64,000 nt of DNA from Rheum nobile (Eukaryota; Streptophyta; Magnoliopsida; Caryophyllales; Polygonaceae): positions 3,658,001 to 3,722,000 of the forward strand of contig WOAB01000056.1 in the NCBI GenBank assembly GCA_027886185.1. Direction: 5' to 3'. The stretch's first letter is position 1. Every line of letters begins with the position of its first letter. A program made the position numbers and the translations under genes. The notes below the pieces were generated by a model. The model was not told the origin of the DNA. It saw only the letters and a list, made by a program, of their open reading frames with translations, and ran no database searches. Shown piece by piece: positions 1 through 10,246 of this stretch.

Positions 1-200
1 TTGCGCCGGAACCCTAGTTCCGCCGCGCCTCCATCCATCGTCGTCGCGCCTCCACCAGTCCGCCGGTTACCACGGTGTTTCCGACACCCTACAGCCCGCC
101 GCCACCTCTATTCACTTCCGAAGAGTTGCTTCGCCCTACTACGCGTTCATCGGATCCTTGAAAACAACTTGTAGTCTTTCCGTCGGGCAAGGTTACATCA
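1..200 (+). repeat. 5' LTR, 3'-terminal 200 bp
   Basis: This aligns without gaps to 7023-7222, with four substitutions, and ends in ACATCA two bases before the primer-binding site. The remaining ~500 bp of this LTR lie upstream of the window. Confidence 0.93.
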
Positions 201-202
201 AC

Positions 203-214
203 TGGCATCAGAGC
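203..214 (+). other. Primer-binding site (tRNA-iMet type)
   Basis: TGGCATCAGAGC lies two bases after the LTR end. It differs at one base from TGGTATCAGAGC, the usual complement of the initiator tRNA-Met 3' end in plant LTR elements. Confidence 0.85.
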
Positions 215-1265
215 CTTCGAACCGCGTAAGTCGTTCCAACTCTTCTTTCAATCACTCCTTCGCTTTCGTAAATCAATTCCATCATTAAAAAAAAACTAGA
301 TCTTGCTCTAGGAACCCAAAAAAAAAAAATCATTGCAATCTGAACCCAAAAAACGCAACAAAAACCTAGGTTTGGTGGTTGAGAAATTCGGCCATCATCA
401 AAAAAAAAATCCCTGCAAAATCGAACCAGTTCACACATATATTCAGCAAATTCGTGTGTTTTTGCTTGGTTGTTGATTGTGTTTATTGTAGATCTGTTTG
501 CATATAGGCTTAGAAGCATTCCTTTCCACTATTTGCCTTGATTTGCACCACCAATCTACATAATCTGAATCTCCTTCTTTCATACTTGAATCGCTGCAAA
601 ACAATTATGCTGCATAAGTTGCTTTTCATTTTTTTTTGTACTGTTGTTGCCGAATTGTTGGCTGTTCTTCTGTTCGTTTCTGTTGTTTGCGCAGATTGTT
701 GTTGTTTGTTGTTCTGGTAAACAAAACACAGGAACCCTAGTTGCATACAAAAAAAAATTACATAAAAATCAGCAGCTGTTCGCAGGTTACGAAAAAAAAA
801 TATATATATTTTTGAGACCACACAAGCCAAAATAAGGCAAGTGTGTTTCTTTGCAGTGCAAGAAGGGAGATCCCGGTCTTGAATCTGGCACCTTCAATTA
901 AAAAAAAATCGAGGCCACACAAGCCAAAATAAGGCAAGTGCGTCTCTTCGCAAGTGATTCATTTACCGTCTTCTATCTCATTCACTGTCTAGGCTGCATA
1001 TCTTGGTTGACTGTGTTGTGCTTGTTTTTGTGCTTATATCCTTGCATATCTACTTTCGACATTTTCTTTGCTGAGCATTGCCTTGATTTTGTTGATTGTT
1101 GTGTGACTTGCTTTAGCCAGCTCGTAACCGCCCACACGGCCAGCCAGATTAATTTCCTGAGTGATTTCTTGTTGAGTTCGGTTCTACTTACATGTTCGTT
1201 GTTTCTCTTTTGCTGTTGTTGTTCGCTTTGATCCTGTGGTTTGCATCATCTTGCTATCAGGTACC
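215..1265 (+). other. Retrotransposon leader, non-coding
   Basis: About 1.05 kb lies between the primer-binding site and the gag start. It is T- and A-rich with several A runs of 8-9 bases. Short open frames are present on both strands but none resembles a protein. It carries a direct repeat of about 46 bp starting at 814 and 911 (97-bp spacing, core CACACAAGCCAAAATAAGGC). Confidence 0.7.
814..957 (+). repeat. Direct repeat pair in leader
   Basis: Two copies of roughly 46 bp begin at 814 and 911 and share the core CACACAAGCCAAAATAAGGC. The sequence between them is unique. They probably arose by local duplication inside the retrotransposon leader. Confidence 0.7.
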
Positions 1266-3619
1266 ATGTCAGAAGGTGATATACCCTGCAATACAGGCTC
1301 AGAGACTGCTGAACAGAAGATGCTACGCGAGTTGCTTGCTGCCAACAAAGCAAGAGATGCGCAGATAACCGAGCTCCTGCGTCAGAATGCAGAGCTCTTA
1401 GCTCGACAGCAACCGTCTTCCATCGATCAGGGTCAGTTACAGGCAGATGAGTTGAGCGCCCTAGCCCTGGAAAAGGCGAAGGGTAAATCTATGATACTTC
1501 CCTCCACATCGACTCCAGGCCAACTGAGATGCCTCGAGTCGTAGAAAGAAAGCATTGTAGTCCCGCAGCATCGTCGACAACGGCGGTCTGCACAGATAGT
1601 GATCTAGGAGGAATACCCTGCAGTTGCTGAGGCAGATGATGAGAGTTCCCAGGAGGAACATGATGACGATCAGGTTCATTCCAGTGGTCGACGTAGGCGA
1701 GGCCGTTCTCCTACTTTCCAGCCTCCTACAGGTCGACCACACCGCAGGCAATCAAGTTCGCATCTTCAGCAGCCTCCACGTCAGCATCGGCAACGGCAGA
1801 CTACTGCTTTGCCTTTTGATGTTGATGCATTTCAGGATCATCAGAGTGTACGCACGCCTATCTATTCTGATGAGGAGGATCAGTTTGATGAGTACGACCT
1901 TGAGGAGGATGAAGGTCAGTTAGGGCATGCTGATGGGTTTCACCCGCCCCTACAGGACCCCCCTGAGTTACAGCAGCACCCTATCAGCTATGTCCCACCT
2001 CTTCGCCTGCCTCAGAATTAGGCAGCGTATTGGAACGCTGTCCAGCCCGGCAACCAACAGCAGGCTCGCCAGCATCAGCGCCCCGCTGCCGCACATCAGC
2101 GTCAGCGACAACCTGCTCGCGTCCCGTAGCCGTATGTTGCGCCTTCTCACGGTCAGTATGGAACTCCTCCACCGCCTGCAGCTCATCACTTCGAGCACTT
2201 TGAGGATCCTGCCGCTCCATTTCCTGACCGCCGCGCCCAGCCACCTGTGCATAGCAGAGACATTAAGGTAAAGATCAAACCCTTCTTTGGTTTATATGAC
2301 CCTTCTGTTTTCATTGAGTGGTTGCAGAACACAAAGCATGTACTGTAACACTTGACTATCCCGGAGTATGAGAAGGTAGAGATCGTTACCTTACATTTTG
2401 AGGGAGTTGCTCAGACCTGGTGGCATCGTCTTGAGCAACAACATTTTCGGATGGGTTGGCCACCCATTAGTGAGTGGCACCAGCTTGTGCACATGATGAC
2501 TAGGAAGTATGTGCCTTCGACCTACAAGGAGCAGATGAGGTCGAAAATTGCACGTGCTACTCATGGTGCTAATTCGCCACAAGAGTTCTTCGCTCACCTT
2601 GAGGACATGTACTTCAAAGCTGGGGTCAGTGTTGCTCCAGGAACCTTGAGAACGAGGTTCATTACTGGGCTTAACCAGCCTTTTAGTGATCAGGTCGTCG
2701 TGCTGTCGATCAAGGACCTCAACAATGTCGTACACACTACCCAGAAGTTCTATCTTCAACATCTGCGTCAGAAGCAGCAACCATGGCAGTCCTCGCAATC
2801 CTCCAGGTATGGTCCTAGACCCTTCCATTCGGGTTATGGCACTAACTCTATTGCTTCTTCTAGTGTGCCTAGACAGGACCACAACAGCACATGTATTGCG
2901 TCTGGCTCGACCCCGCAACGACCAACCCCGCCTGCTCTTGCTCGCCAGCCGCAACTGCCAGCTTCAGAGACCGCTCATTCTGACCGAGCCCGAAATCTGG
3001 AGTGCTTCAAGTGTGGCGGAAGAGGACACTACAAGAGAGACTGTCCTAATGCCAAGAAGGTCCTCTTCTCGACCCAGTCTGCAGGTTATGAGAGTTATGA
3101 CGACGCCGATACCGACGCCGAGCCTATTCCTACATCTATCTATATAGCCGATGCTGATGGCTATATGGTCGGCATTGCCGACCACCATTATGACCAGGCA
3201 TATCGCCTTGCCTTGCTCTTTAGACGCGTGCTGAGCGTCAAGGAGGGAGCCCTTACTGAGCAACGGGAGAACTTGTTTCATGCTTGGTGCAGACTTCAGG
3301 ATGCATCGCTGATTGTGATCATTGATGGGGGGTCGTACTACAACATCATCAATGCGAAGGTTGTGCAACATTTCAACCTTCCGACTACACCGCACCCCGC
3401 TCCATATGGCCTTCAGTGGATCTCTGACGGATCAGGTAACAAAGTATCGCAACAGTGTCTTATTTCTTTTTCCATTGGTCCATATAGCGACACTGTACTT
3501 TGTGATGTTACCGCCATGGATGCTACCCATTTGCTTTTGGGACGTCCGTGGCAATATGATCGTCGCGTGCTTCACGACGGGTATTTGAACACTTACATGT
3601 TCACTTACCACGGGAAGCG
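1266..3619 (+). pseudogene. gag-protease polyprotein, five in-frame stops, interrupted by solo LTR
   Basis: One frame runs from ATG at 1266 to the solo-LTR insertion at 3619 and resumes at 5976. The N-terminus (MSEGDI...) has a coiled-coil-like stretch. A Gln/Pro-rich linker follows, then the retrotransposon gag domain at about 2350-2750 (VAQTWWHRLE). A CCHC zinc knuckle lies at 3001-3045 (CFKCGGRGHYKRDC), and an aspartic protease at about 3315-3600 with the active-site motif IIDGGS. The frame contains five nonsense codons, at 1542 (TAG), 1605 (TAG), 2019 (TAG), 2127 (TAG) and 2346 (TAA), but no frameshift. All can derive from CAG or CAA by C-to-T change. Gag would build the particle and protease would cleave it. 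In this copy neither can be made as one chain. Confidence 0.88.
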
Positions 3620-5970
3620 TGTAACACCCCCAAATATTCCCTTGGAAAGGCATTACCGCCAGTGACCTCAGACGTTCTATCCGATGTCACCCAAGGCTTT
3701 ACCAGTTGATATAAATCATCAAACAACAATTATGATACAAAATATCATAACTTTCATTTAAACCAAAGTCTCTGAATTACAACATAATTCCAAATACATC
3801 AAAAACACAGCGGAAGTCTTTACACAAAACATATTTAACACAGAGGAAGTCTTTTAAATAACCAACAAAGGGTCTTGATCGCAATGATCACCCGCCAAAG
3901 ATCTTAACCCGGATAAACTTATCAGAAATACCATTTGTCTTCATAGTCGTTCTAGCCTTCACAGGACGACAATTTATCTGATGTGCCGAATCGAACGGAT
4001 GACACCAGCCAACCATGCAGAGAACAATTATGGTTGGTTAGTCTAATGAAAGACTATGCAAGGGTACAAAGCATAGTGGTTCGAAGTAGACGTATTAGGT
4101 TAGACTCATCGTCTCTCGAATAACAGTCGATAACGATAGTCAACCACCATACTCCTACTAGAATACATGAAAAGACACGATCAAGAGAAGATTCTAGAGA
4201 CCGAGTCTCACATCAATCAATCCCAAAAGAAGACTCCAACGAAATGAGTCTTATCGGAAACATGACAAATGTTGGGGAACATAAATAATCACACAAGCGT
4301 TCAAAAACGACTTGATGTTTCGGTTCACGACCAACCTCACCGCTCAAAGCGAATCCAGATTGAAAAGAGAACGTTACTCTGATCAAAGTCAAGACGAGAT
4401 TTCCTAGCTTCACTATTGCCTAGCTGCACTACTCGCCCAAGGGTATATTAATTATGTGCGACAACGACACTTATCTCATTAAATTCCAAAACACACATCA
4501 CATTATAAGCTTTTAGATATATGTTTCGCCATGAGGGACATATATCGAAGGGAATCCTTCCCAATGTTTGTGACACTAGCTAAGTGCACCACCTCTATAC
4601 TCGAATAGAGGACGATCATGATCCGCCAGTTGGTGTCAGGGTCTCCGATGCCCTCTCAACCAATAATTATCAAGAAACGACTGGACCCCAGGGTCCCAGT
4701 AACGTTCCTACGAATACTCGTGCTAACTAAACAGTTCAACATAGTAATAATCCACATCACATCCATCATGGCCAACATCAAAAACATATATCTATACTAG
4801 CGTTGTTCTAACAGATATACAACCTATTATAATATCTCATTTTAATCAATTATTAACAAAGTTGTTCCCAACGAACAATAAATCAGTAAATCATCCCAAA
4901 TTAATTAACAACTAAACAATTGATAATTAATTGAAATATGGAATGATGAGCAAGAGAGAACCGCCACTTGCCTTAGATCCGCAGAAGCTTAAGCAAAGCT
5001 TAGAGACGACGAGTTCCTGGGTCCGAAACAGGGACAGATCTGAGACCACAGATTCCTTCGGATCGACCCAAAATAAAACCCTAAGTTAGATTCAATATCC
5101 ACGTATATGAATCTAAAAGAATACGAAAAGATTCGAGAGAGTCAAGCCTCGCCCAAGACCACACACCCAAGAACACACACTCGGACAAGGCTCGCCGCGG
5201 GTGCGGTGGAGCTCTTACCGCGGGGTGCGGTGGTGTTACAGTGGCGAGCTCGCGACAGTGTTTTAATGGAGAAAACTAACCCAATCACTTCGTTTGCTTT
5301 CGATTTGATTATGGTTCGATCTCCCAACACCTTAGACCTTCTAATACCACTTAGGAGTACCTTCTCCAACACTCAAAGGGATTCGAACACCTTCACAACA
5401 AAGCTCAAAGCTTGGTGCTTCAATGGAGAAAACAGAGGAGAAACAGAGGAGGAAGAAGATGATGCCCTCTCCCATCTGACTTCGACCCCTTTTATAGCCC
5501 ATCAGTGAGCTTCCTCAGAGGGGACAAGCAAGGAGACAAGCCATCGACCAAGGGGACAAAAACGAGCCAAGTGGATCGGCCAAGGATAAGATTTTCAGAA
5601 ATCTTATCGCGAAGAAGATGACGTTGACTGCGGGGTGCGGTAGGGTGCGGTGGCCTCCTCTGACCGCCTCACAGATCGGCCTTCGCCGCAGGTGCGGCCA
5701 CTTGACCGCGGGGTGCGGTCAAGGCCATTCTTCACCCTTTTGTCCGATTTAAATCTTGGGTTAATCTTCTTAACCCCGGGTTAAATATATTCGTACACGA
5801 ATGACTATTTAACCTTGAACATACGTCAACTGTATTTTATATTACTCAGAAAAAATATTACAGAGATCAAACATATTACCGAATGTCTGAACTTCTCTGA
5901 AATTAATCCGACTTGTAATACGGGAGTTGAAAAAATTCCAAAATATCCTTATAAAATGAGGGATATTACA
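3620..5970. mobile_element. Solo LTR, 2351 bp, nested in the gypsy element
   Basis: The segment starts TGTAACACCCC and ends GGGATATTACA, imperfect inverted ends typical of an LTR. It is flanked by the exact 5-bp duplication AAGCG at 3615-3619 and 5971-5975. Removing it with one AAGCG copy rejoins the host element's protease frame across a Lys-Arg-Val codon run, which proves it is an insertion. No gag or pol is inside, so it is a solo LTR left by recombination between two LTRs, or a large terminal-repeat element without genes. Orientation cannot be told because both ends read TGTAAYAYCC. The interior is AT-rich except for GC-rich repeats at 5180-5240 and 5625-5730. The short open frames in it (for example 5107-5508) do not resemble proteins. 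Confidence 0.93.
5185..5723. repeat. Dispersed CCGCGGGGTGCGGT-type motifs inside the solo LTR
   Basis: The motif CCGCGGGGTGCGGT or close variants occurs several times (about 5186-5233, 5630-5650, 5690-5723). The last copy is a perfect hairpin with a 9-bp stem (5701-5709 with 5715-5723) and loop GGGGT. The LTR is otherwise AT-rich. Confidence 0.7.
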
Positions 5971-5975
5971 AAGCG

Positions 5976-6510
5976 CGTGACACTCTCACCTATGACTCCG
6001 CATGAGATTTTGCAGGATATGGCTGACCGACAGCGCCAGAAGACGATAGAGGCCTCGGGACGAAAGCCACCTGACGCGCTAGACCCAACGGGCCGCTCCT
6101 CCACCACCAGTTTGCCTACTCCTGCGAGGTCTACAGCGAACACGACAGGAAATCGAGATCCCGGTCCAGGCGGCAATGTGCCTCCTGCTTCGCCTCTGCG
6201 TGGCACCTGTGAGCGCAGATCGCTACTCTGCGTACCCCCTCTAGGCAAGTTTCCTTGTGTCCTTGATAGTTCTATTCCTTGTCCCACTACTATGTCAGAG
6301 CATGCCCTCTCGCCGAGTTTTTTGTCTTTTTTGCAGGATTTGAGGGTGGACAGGCATCCTCATGAGCTAAAAGGACGGAGGAGCACTCAGCTTGAGCAGC
6401 GCCCTCAACCGACCAGGGACAGGCGTCGATTGGTTTTTCGCACGGGGGACAACGCATATCCGATGGAGCCCGAGCCTGGTGAGGGTGAAGCGGGGACGCT
6501 TCACAACCAA
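5976..6510 (+). pseudogene. 3' part of the gag-protease frame after the solo LTR
   Basis: Coding resumes at 5976 with ...VTLSPMTPHEILQDMADRQ, directly continuing the protease C-terminal linker. In related full-length elements this linker leads into reverse transcriptase. Here it runs instead into a low-complexity Pro/Arg/Gly-rich tail and then the polypurine tract at 6511. The frame stays open into the LTR and stops at 6583. Loss of all pol enzymes by deletion is the simplest reading. A true gag-only design is the alternative. Confidence 0.75.
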
Positions 6511-6521
6511 GTGGGGGAGGG
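6511..6521 (+). other. Polypurine tract
   Basis: GTGGGGGAGGG lies immediately before the 3' LTR start TGATGTGAC, in the position used to prime plus-strand DNA synthesis. Confidence 0.85.
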
Positions 6522-7222
6522 TGATGTGACCCTGTCCGCCATGTCAGTTAGAGAGGAGGTAGACGCCATGAGACATCCGCCTTGAGACTCCTCTATAGCT
6601 ACATCTATCTCGAGCTAGATTTAGGAGACTTTCTATTTCTAGTTCTTTCTAATTTTATACATTACTTGTTTAGTACTTTCTGTTTCCAGTATTTCCATTT
6701 TTAGTAGTTGCTAGTTCTGGAGTGGTTTCCATTTATTTTAAATGGGCCGCCAGATTTAGTAACTAGAGAATCTGGCCCATTAGGTCAACTCTCTAGTATA
6801 AGTAGGAATTCTTGTCTTCATTTCTAGTTACGTCAAATTAAGCCTAAGTTTCAAGTTGAGTAAACTCCTTAAACTTCGGGCCCCGACGTCAACAATTAAC
6901 GCGTTTCTAGTTGAATTATCATGGCGCGTTAATTCGGTTACCCATTACAACTCTACAAACCCTAAACCTAATCACCATCCCACACGGCTGCCGCCGCTCA
7001 CACCACCTTCACGCCGCCCCCTTTGCGCCGGAACCCTAGTTCCGCCGCGCCTCCCTCCATCGTCGCCGCGCCTCCACCAGTCCGCCGGTTACCACGGTGT
7101 TTCCGACACCCTACAGCCCGCCGCCACCTCTATTCACTTCCGAAGAGTTGCTTCGCCCTACTACGCGTTCATCGGATCCTTGACAACAACTTGTAGTCTT
7201 TCCGTCGAGCAAGGTTACATCA
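6522..7222 (+). repeat. 3' LTR, 701 bp
   Basis: It starts TGATGT and ends ACATCA, a perfect 6-bp inverted terminus. Its last 200 bp match the 5' LTR fragment at 1-200. The next five bases (CATAG) would be the target duplication, but the matching left flank is outside the window. Confidence 0.92.
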
Positions 7223-8004
7223 CATAGCAATACTTCTCCAAACAGCCGACGACTAGACCTGAGCAAACGTGGGCCGGCCCGCCCGCCCGTCAAATAATAC
7301 GGGCCTGGACAAGGGTTTCAGTCCGAACGGGCAGGTTGGCCCGTTCGGACTGAAACCCTTGTCCGGCCCGGACTTCCGGGCGGGTACAGTTAACAGTTCA
7401 GGCCTGACAAACGGGCCGGGCCCGGACCCGCAAAAACGGGCTAAAAAAATGAGTCAGGCACGACCCGAACCCGTGTTTGATCAGGTCTACCAACGACCCA
7501 TTCTTGGCGCTGCACTGACGAAGGTCCACAGAGTCCTCGAAATTGTACTTAGCGCACAACACACGAGCCCATAGGCCACTCTTATCCGAGAGCAGGCGCC
7601 AACCAATCTTGCTCACGAGCGCCGAATTCATTTCCTTTGAACGACGAATCCCAAGACGGCTTCCGCCTTGGGTTGACAAGCCTCCTTCCAACCCACCAAA
7701 TGTAGCTTTTTTCGGTCGACATTGCTTCCCCACAAGATGTTTTTAGCCATCGTATCCAGCTTCTGCAACACACTACTGGGCAGGAGAATCGTGCTCATAA
7801 CATGGATCGGGATGGAGGAGACCACCGCCTTCGTTAAAGTTATACGCCCAGCTAGGCTAAGACATCGGCTCTTCCACCCCCCGAGACGAGAGTTAACTCT
7901 AGCGAGTGTATCCGAGAAGGTATCCTGGTTCACCCTGGTGTGCAGAATGGGCATGTCGAGGTATTTTCCGAGGTTCCGAGTGCAGGCAATAGATACTCGA
8001 TTAA
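7223..8004 (-). pseudogene. LINE (L1-type) ORF2 fragment, interrupted
   Basis: Read on the minus strand from about 8003, the frame gives the conserved plant L1 thumb region after reverse transcriptase: NLGKYLDMPILH, then SRLGGWKSRCLSLAGRITL, then NILWGSNVDRKKLHLVGWKE. A frameshift near 7660 moves to a second frame with GIRRSKEMNSALVSKIGWRL and a stretch ending QCSAKNGS near 7490. It is cut there by a hAT-like MITE (7254-7489) and then by the gypsy LTR. Upstream it is cut by a Harbinger-like MITE at 8005; traces may continue past 8350. Endonuclease and most of the polymerase are missing, so it is a dead fragment. Confidence 0.82.
7254..7489. mobile_element. hAT-like MITE, 236 bp
   Basis: The terminal inverted repeats are TAGACCTGAGCAAACGTGGG at the left and TAGACCTGATCAAACACGGG as the complement of the right end. 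The flanking 8-bp duplication matches at 7 of 8 bases (CCGACGAC at 7246-7253, CCAACGAC at 7490-7497), as expected for hAT. It is GC-rich and contains a perfect 26-bp palindrome (7307-7332 with 7339-7364, 6-base loop). It has no transposase. Confidence 0.88.
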
Positions 8005-8347
8005 GGCTCCGTTCGGCAAAGTTTTTTTGAGATTAACGGAGCTTGATTTTCTTTTTAATCTAGTTAATGAGTGTTTAGTAAAAAAATGTCAATCTAGCTT
8101 AGGGAGCTTATAGTAGATTAACGTAGTTTAATTTTTCCATTTTTTTTAATGTGATTCCCCCTAGAGTGTTGAAGATTAACAAGTTGAATTTTATATTTAT
8201 CTCATTTCAGCTTATAATATCGAACATCAACTATAATTTTTAAATAATTAAGCTAATAAATTCAGCTCCAGCTCCAACTAGTCATTCAGCTTCAGCTACT
8301 TATTCAGCTCCAGCTCCCATTTCAACTGGATTTACCGAACAGAGCCT
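8005..8347. mobile_element. PIF/Harbinger-like (Tourist-type) MITE, 343 bp
   Basis: The ends are GGCTCCGTTCGGCAAA and, in complement, GGCTCTGTTCGGTAAA. The flanks are TAA on both sides (8002-8004 and 8348-8350), the 3-bp target duplication of Harbinger elements. The interior is AT-rich with short CAGCTCCAGCT repeats near the right end. It is inserted into the LINE fragment. Confidence 0.85.
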
Positions 8348-8666
8348 AAGTTATTTGTCTTTACATGTTTTGGACAAAGTTTTTCAACTTTACCAATTAT
8401 ATTAAACGAAAATAATCTAAAACTAGATTATTTCAATTTCCAATTAAGAAAATAAACATTTAATTAAAAAAATTGATTTTCTTAATTTATGTGTCTAATC
8501 CTAAAAAAACAAATAAATCCAAACAAAAAGAGTAATATCTTATAGTTTTCCAAATATATTTCATTTACAAGGCTCGAACTCCATAATCGTAACCGCTGAA
8601 TTAAGGAATTCAAGTATCCCCGTATATGTTTTTATAGGGCATAGTTGTGAATTGTTTATTTTTTTA
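8348..8666. other. AT-rich spacer, no gene seen
   Basis: The first ~40 bp could be a worn continuation of the LINE fragment on the minus strand. The rest is AT-rich and shows no coding or repeat structure. Confidence 0.5.
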
Positions 8667-9242
8667 GGGCCTTACTATTCGGCGCATAGGCAAAATTGCC
8701 TTTCAGCGCATAGGGTCGCCACGTTATGTGTGGAGTGGCTCCACACGTAACGTGGGGTACATTTTTTTTTTAAAAAAAATTTAATCCGGGTATTTTTTTT
8801 TATATAAAAAAAAAAAGTTAAATTTTTTTTTTTTTTTTTTTTTAACATCACGTAAAAAAATGTCTAAAACTTATATTTTTTTTATCAATGTTAAGATGTT
8901 AGGAAATTAGTCATAATTGGATGGAGGATGCTGATTTGAGAACGTGAGCTGATTTTTTTTTGTCTCCATGAAGGTTCAAGCTAACGTACTTTTTTATCTG
9001 ACATTTGATCATTTCAAGGCTTAATACATCATTGCTTATACGCCCTGCTTATTGTTGTGCACATCTTAAGCATTCATTTTTTGTTCATGTATGTAGTATT
9101 GGATAAGTCTGACACTGGTCAAGCTTGGAGTATTAAAAATTTGAGGTTATAGAAAGAAAACTTCTTAGTAAAATATATATATTTTTGTTTAGAATTGACT
9201 CTTAATTTTCCAGCTAAGATACTTCATATTACAATCATTGCT

Positions 9243-9918
9243 CATACCACTTTTTGTCTTTTTTGGGGTCCTGTGACACCCTAAATCTCATGCCCTAGAA
9301 AACCCTAGGGTAAGTAGGGTTTCAGATTTAGGGTTTTCAAAACCATATTATTTTCATACCCTATCATGCTTGTAGCACATAGGGAGTTCATACCACTTTT
9401 TGTCTTTTTTAGGGTCTTGTGACACCCTAAATCCCATGCCCTAGAAAACCCTAGGGTAAGTAGGGTTTCAGATTTAGGGTTTTCAAAACCATATTATTTT
9501 CATACCCTATCATGCTTGTAGCACATAGGGAGTTCATACCACATTTTGTCTTTTTTGGGGTCATGTGACACCCTAAATCCCATGCCCTAGAAAACCCTAG
9601 GGTAAGTAGGGTTTTGGATTTAGGGTTTTCAAAACCATATTATTTTCATACCCTATCATGCTTGTAGCACATAGGGAGTTCATACCACTTTTTGTCTTTT
9701 TTGGGGTCCTGTGACACCCTAAATCCCATGCCCTAGAAAATCCTAGGGTAAGTAGGGTTTCGGATTTAGGGTTTTCAAAACCATATTATTTTCATACCCT
9801 ATCATGCTTGTAGCACATAGGGAGTTCATACAACTTTTTGTCTTTTTTGGGATCCTGTGACACCCTAAATCCCATGCCCTAGAAAACCCTAGGGTAAGTA
9901 GGGTTTCGGATTTTGGGT
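9243..9918 (+). repeat. 146-bp tandem array, forward orientation (four full units plus a partial)
   Basis: Units start at 9243, 9389, 9535, 9681 and 9827, an exact 146-bp period each time. The fifth unit is cut at about 9918 by the switch to inverted copies. Each unit holds CCCTAGGG, ACACCCTAAAT and AGATTTAGGGTTTTC, so it has telomere-like words and is partly self-complementary. Confidence 0.95.
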
Positions 9919-10246
9919 GTCACAAGACCGCAAAACAAGACAAAAAGTGGTATGAACTCCATATGTGCTACAAGCGTGATAGGGTATGAAAATAATATGG
10001 TTTTGAAAACCCTAAATCTGAAACCCTACTTACCCTAGGGTTTTCTAGGGCATGGGATTTAGGGTGTCACAGGACCCCAAAAAAGACAAAATGTGGTATG
10101 AACTCCCTATGTGCTACAAGCATGATAGGGTATGAAAATAATATGGTTTTGAAAACCCTAAATCTGAAACCCTACTTACCCTAGGGTTTTCTAAGGCATG
10201 AGATTTAGGGTGTCACAGGACCCCAAAAAAGACAAAAAGTGGTATG
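9919..10246 (-). repeat. 146-bp tandem array, inverted orientation (two full units plus a partial)
   Basis: The complement of the unit start (GTGGTATG) ends at 9954, 10100 and 10246, again exactly 146 bp apart. Together with the forward array it forms a long near-perfect hairpin with almost no loop at about 9918. Confidence 0.95.

Larger units (their letters stand above)
1..7222 (+). mobile_element. Ty3/gypsy-type LTR retrotransposon, gag-protease only, 5' end outside window
   Basis: The element is bounded by the last 200 bp of a 5' LTR (1-200) and a complete 3' LTR (6522-7222). A primer-binding site lies at 203-214 and a polypurine tract at 6511-6521. It codes for gag, a zinc knuckle and an aspartic protease in one frame. 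No reverse transcriptase, RNase H or integrase is present: only about 535 bp separate the protease linker from the polypurine tract once the nested solo LTR (3620-5970) is removed. The two LTR copies differ at 4 of 200 comparable positions with no indels, so the insertion is young. The tRNA-iMet-like primer site and the gag-protease sequence fit a chromovirus-like Ty3/gypsy element, but the lineage cannot be fixed without pol. Transposition would need enzymes supplied by a relative. Confidence 0.9.

Noticed and set aside
1624..2271. Alternative plus-strand frames overlapping gag
   Set aside because: Composition and continuity favour the 1266 frame, in which the gag, zinc knuckle and protease motifs lie.
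7269..7574. 101-codon plus-strand frame
   Set aside because: It is a by-product of the GC-rich hAT-like MITE running into the antisense of the LINE fragment.
9243..10246. CRISPR-like regular repeats
   Set aside because: The 146-bp units are contiguous, without spacers, and part of a plant foldback element.
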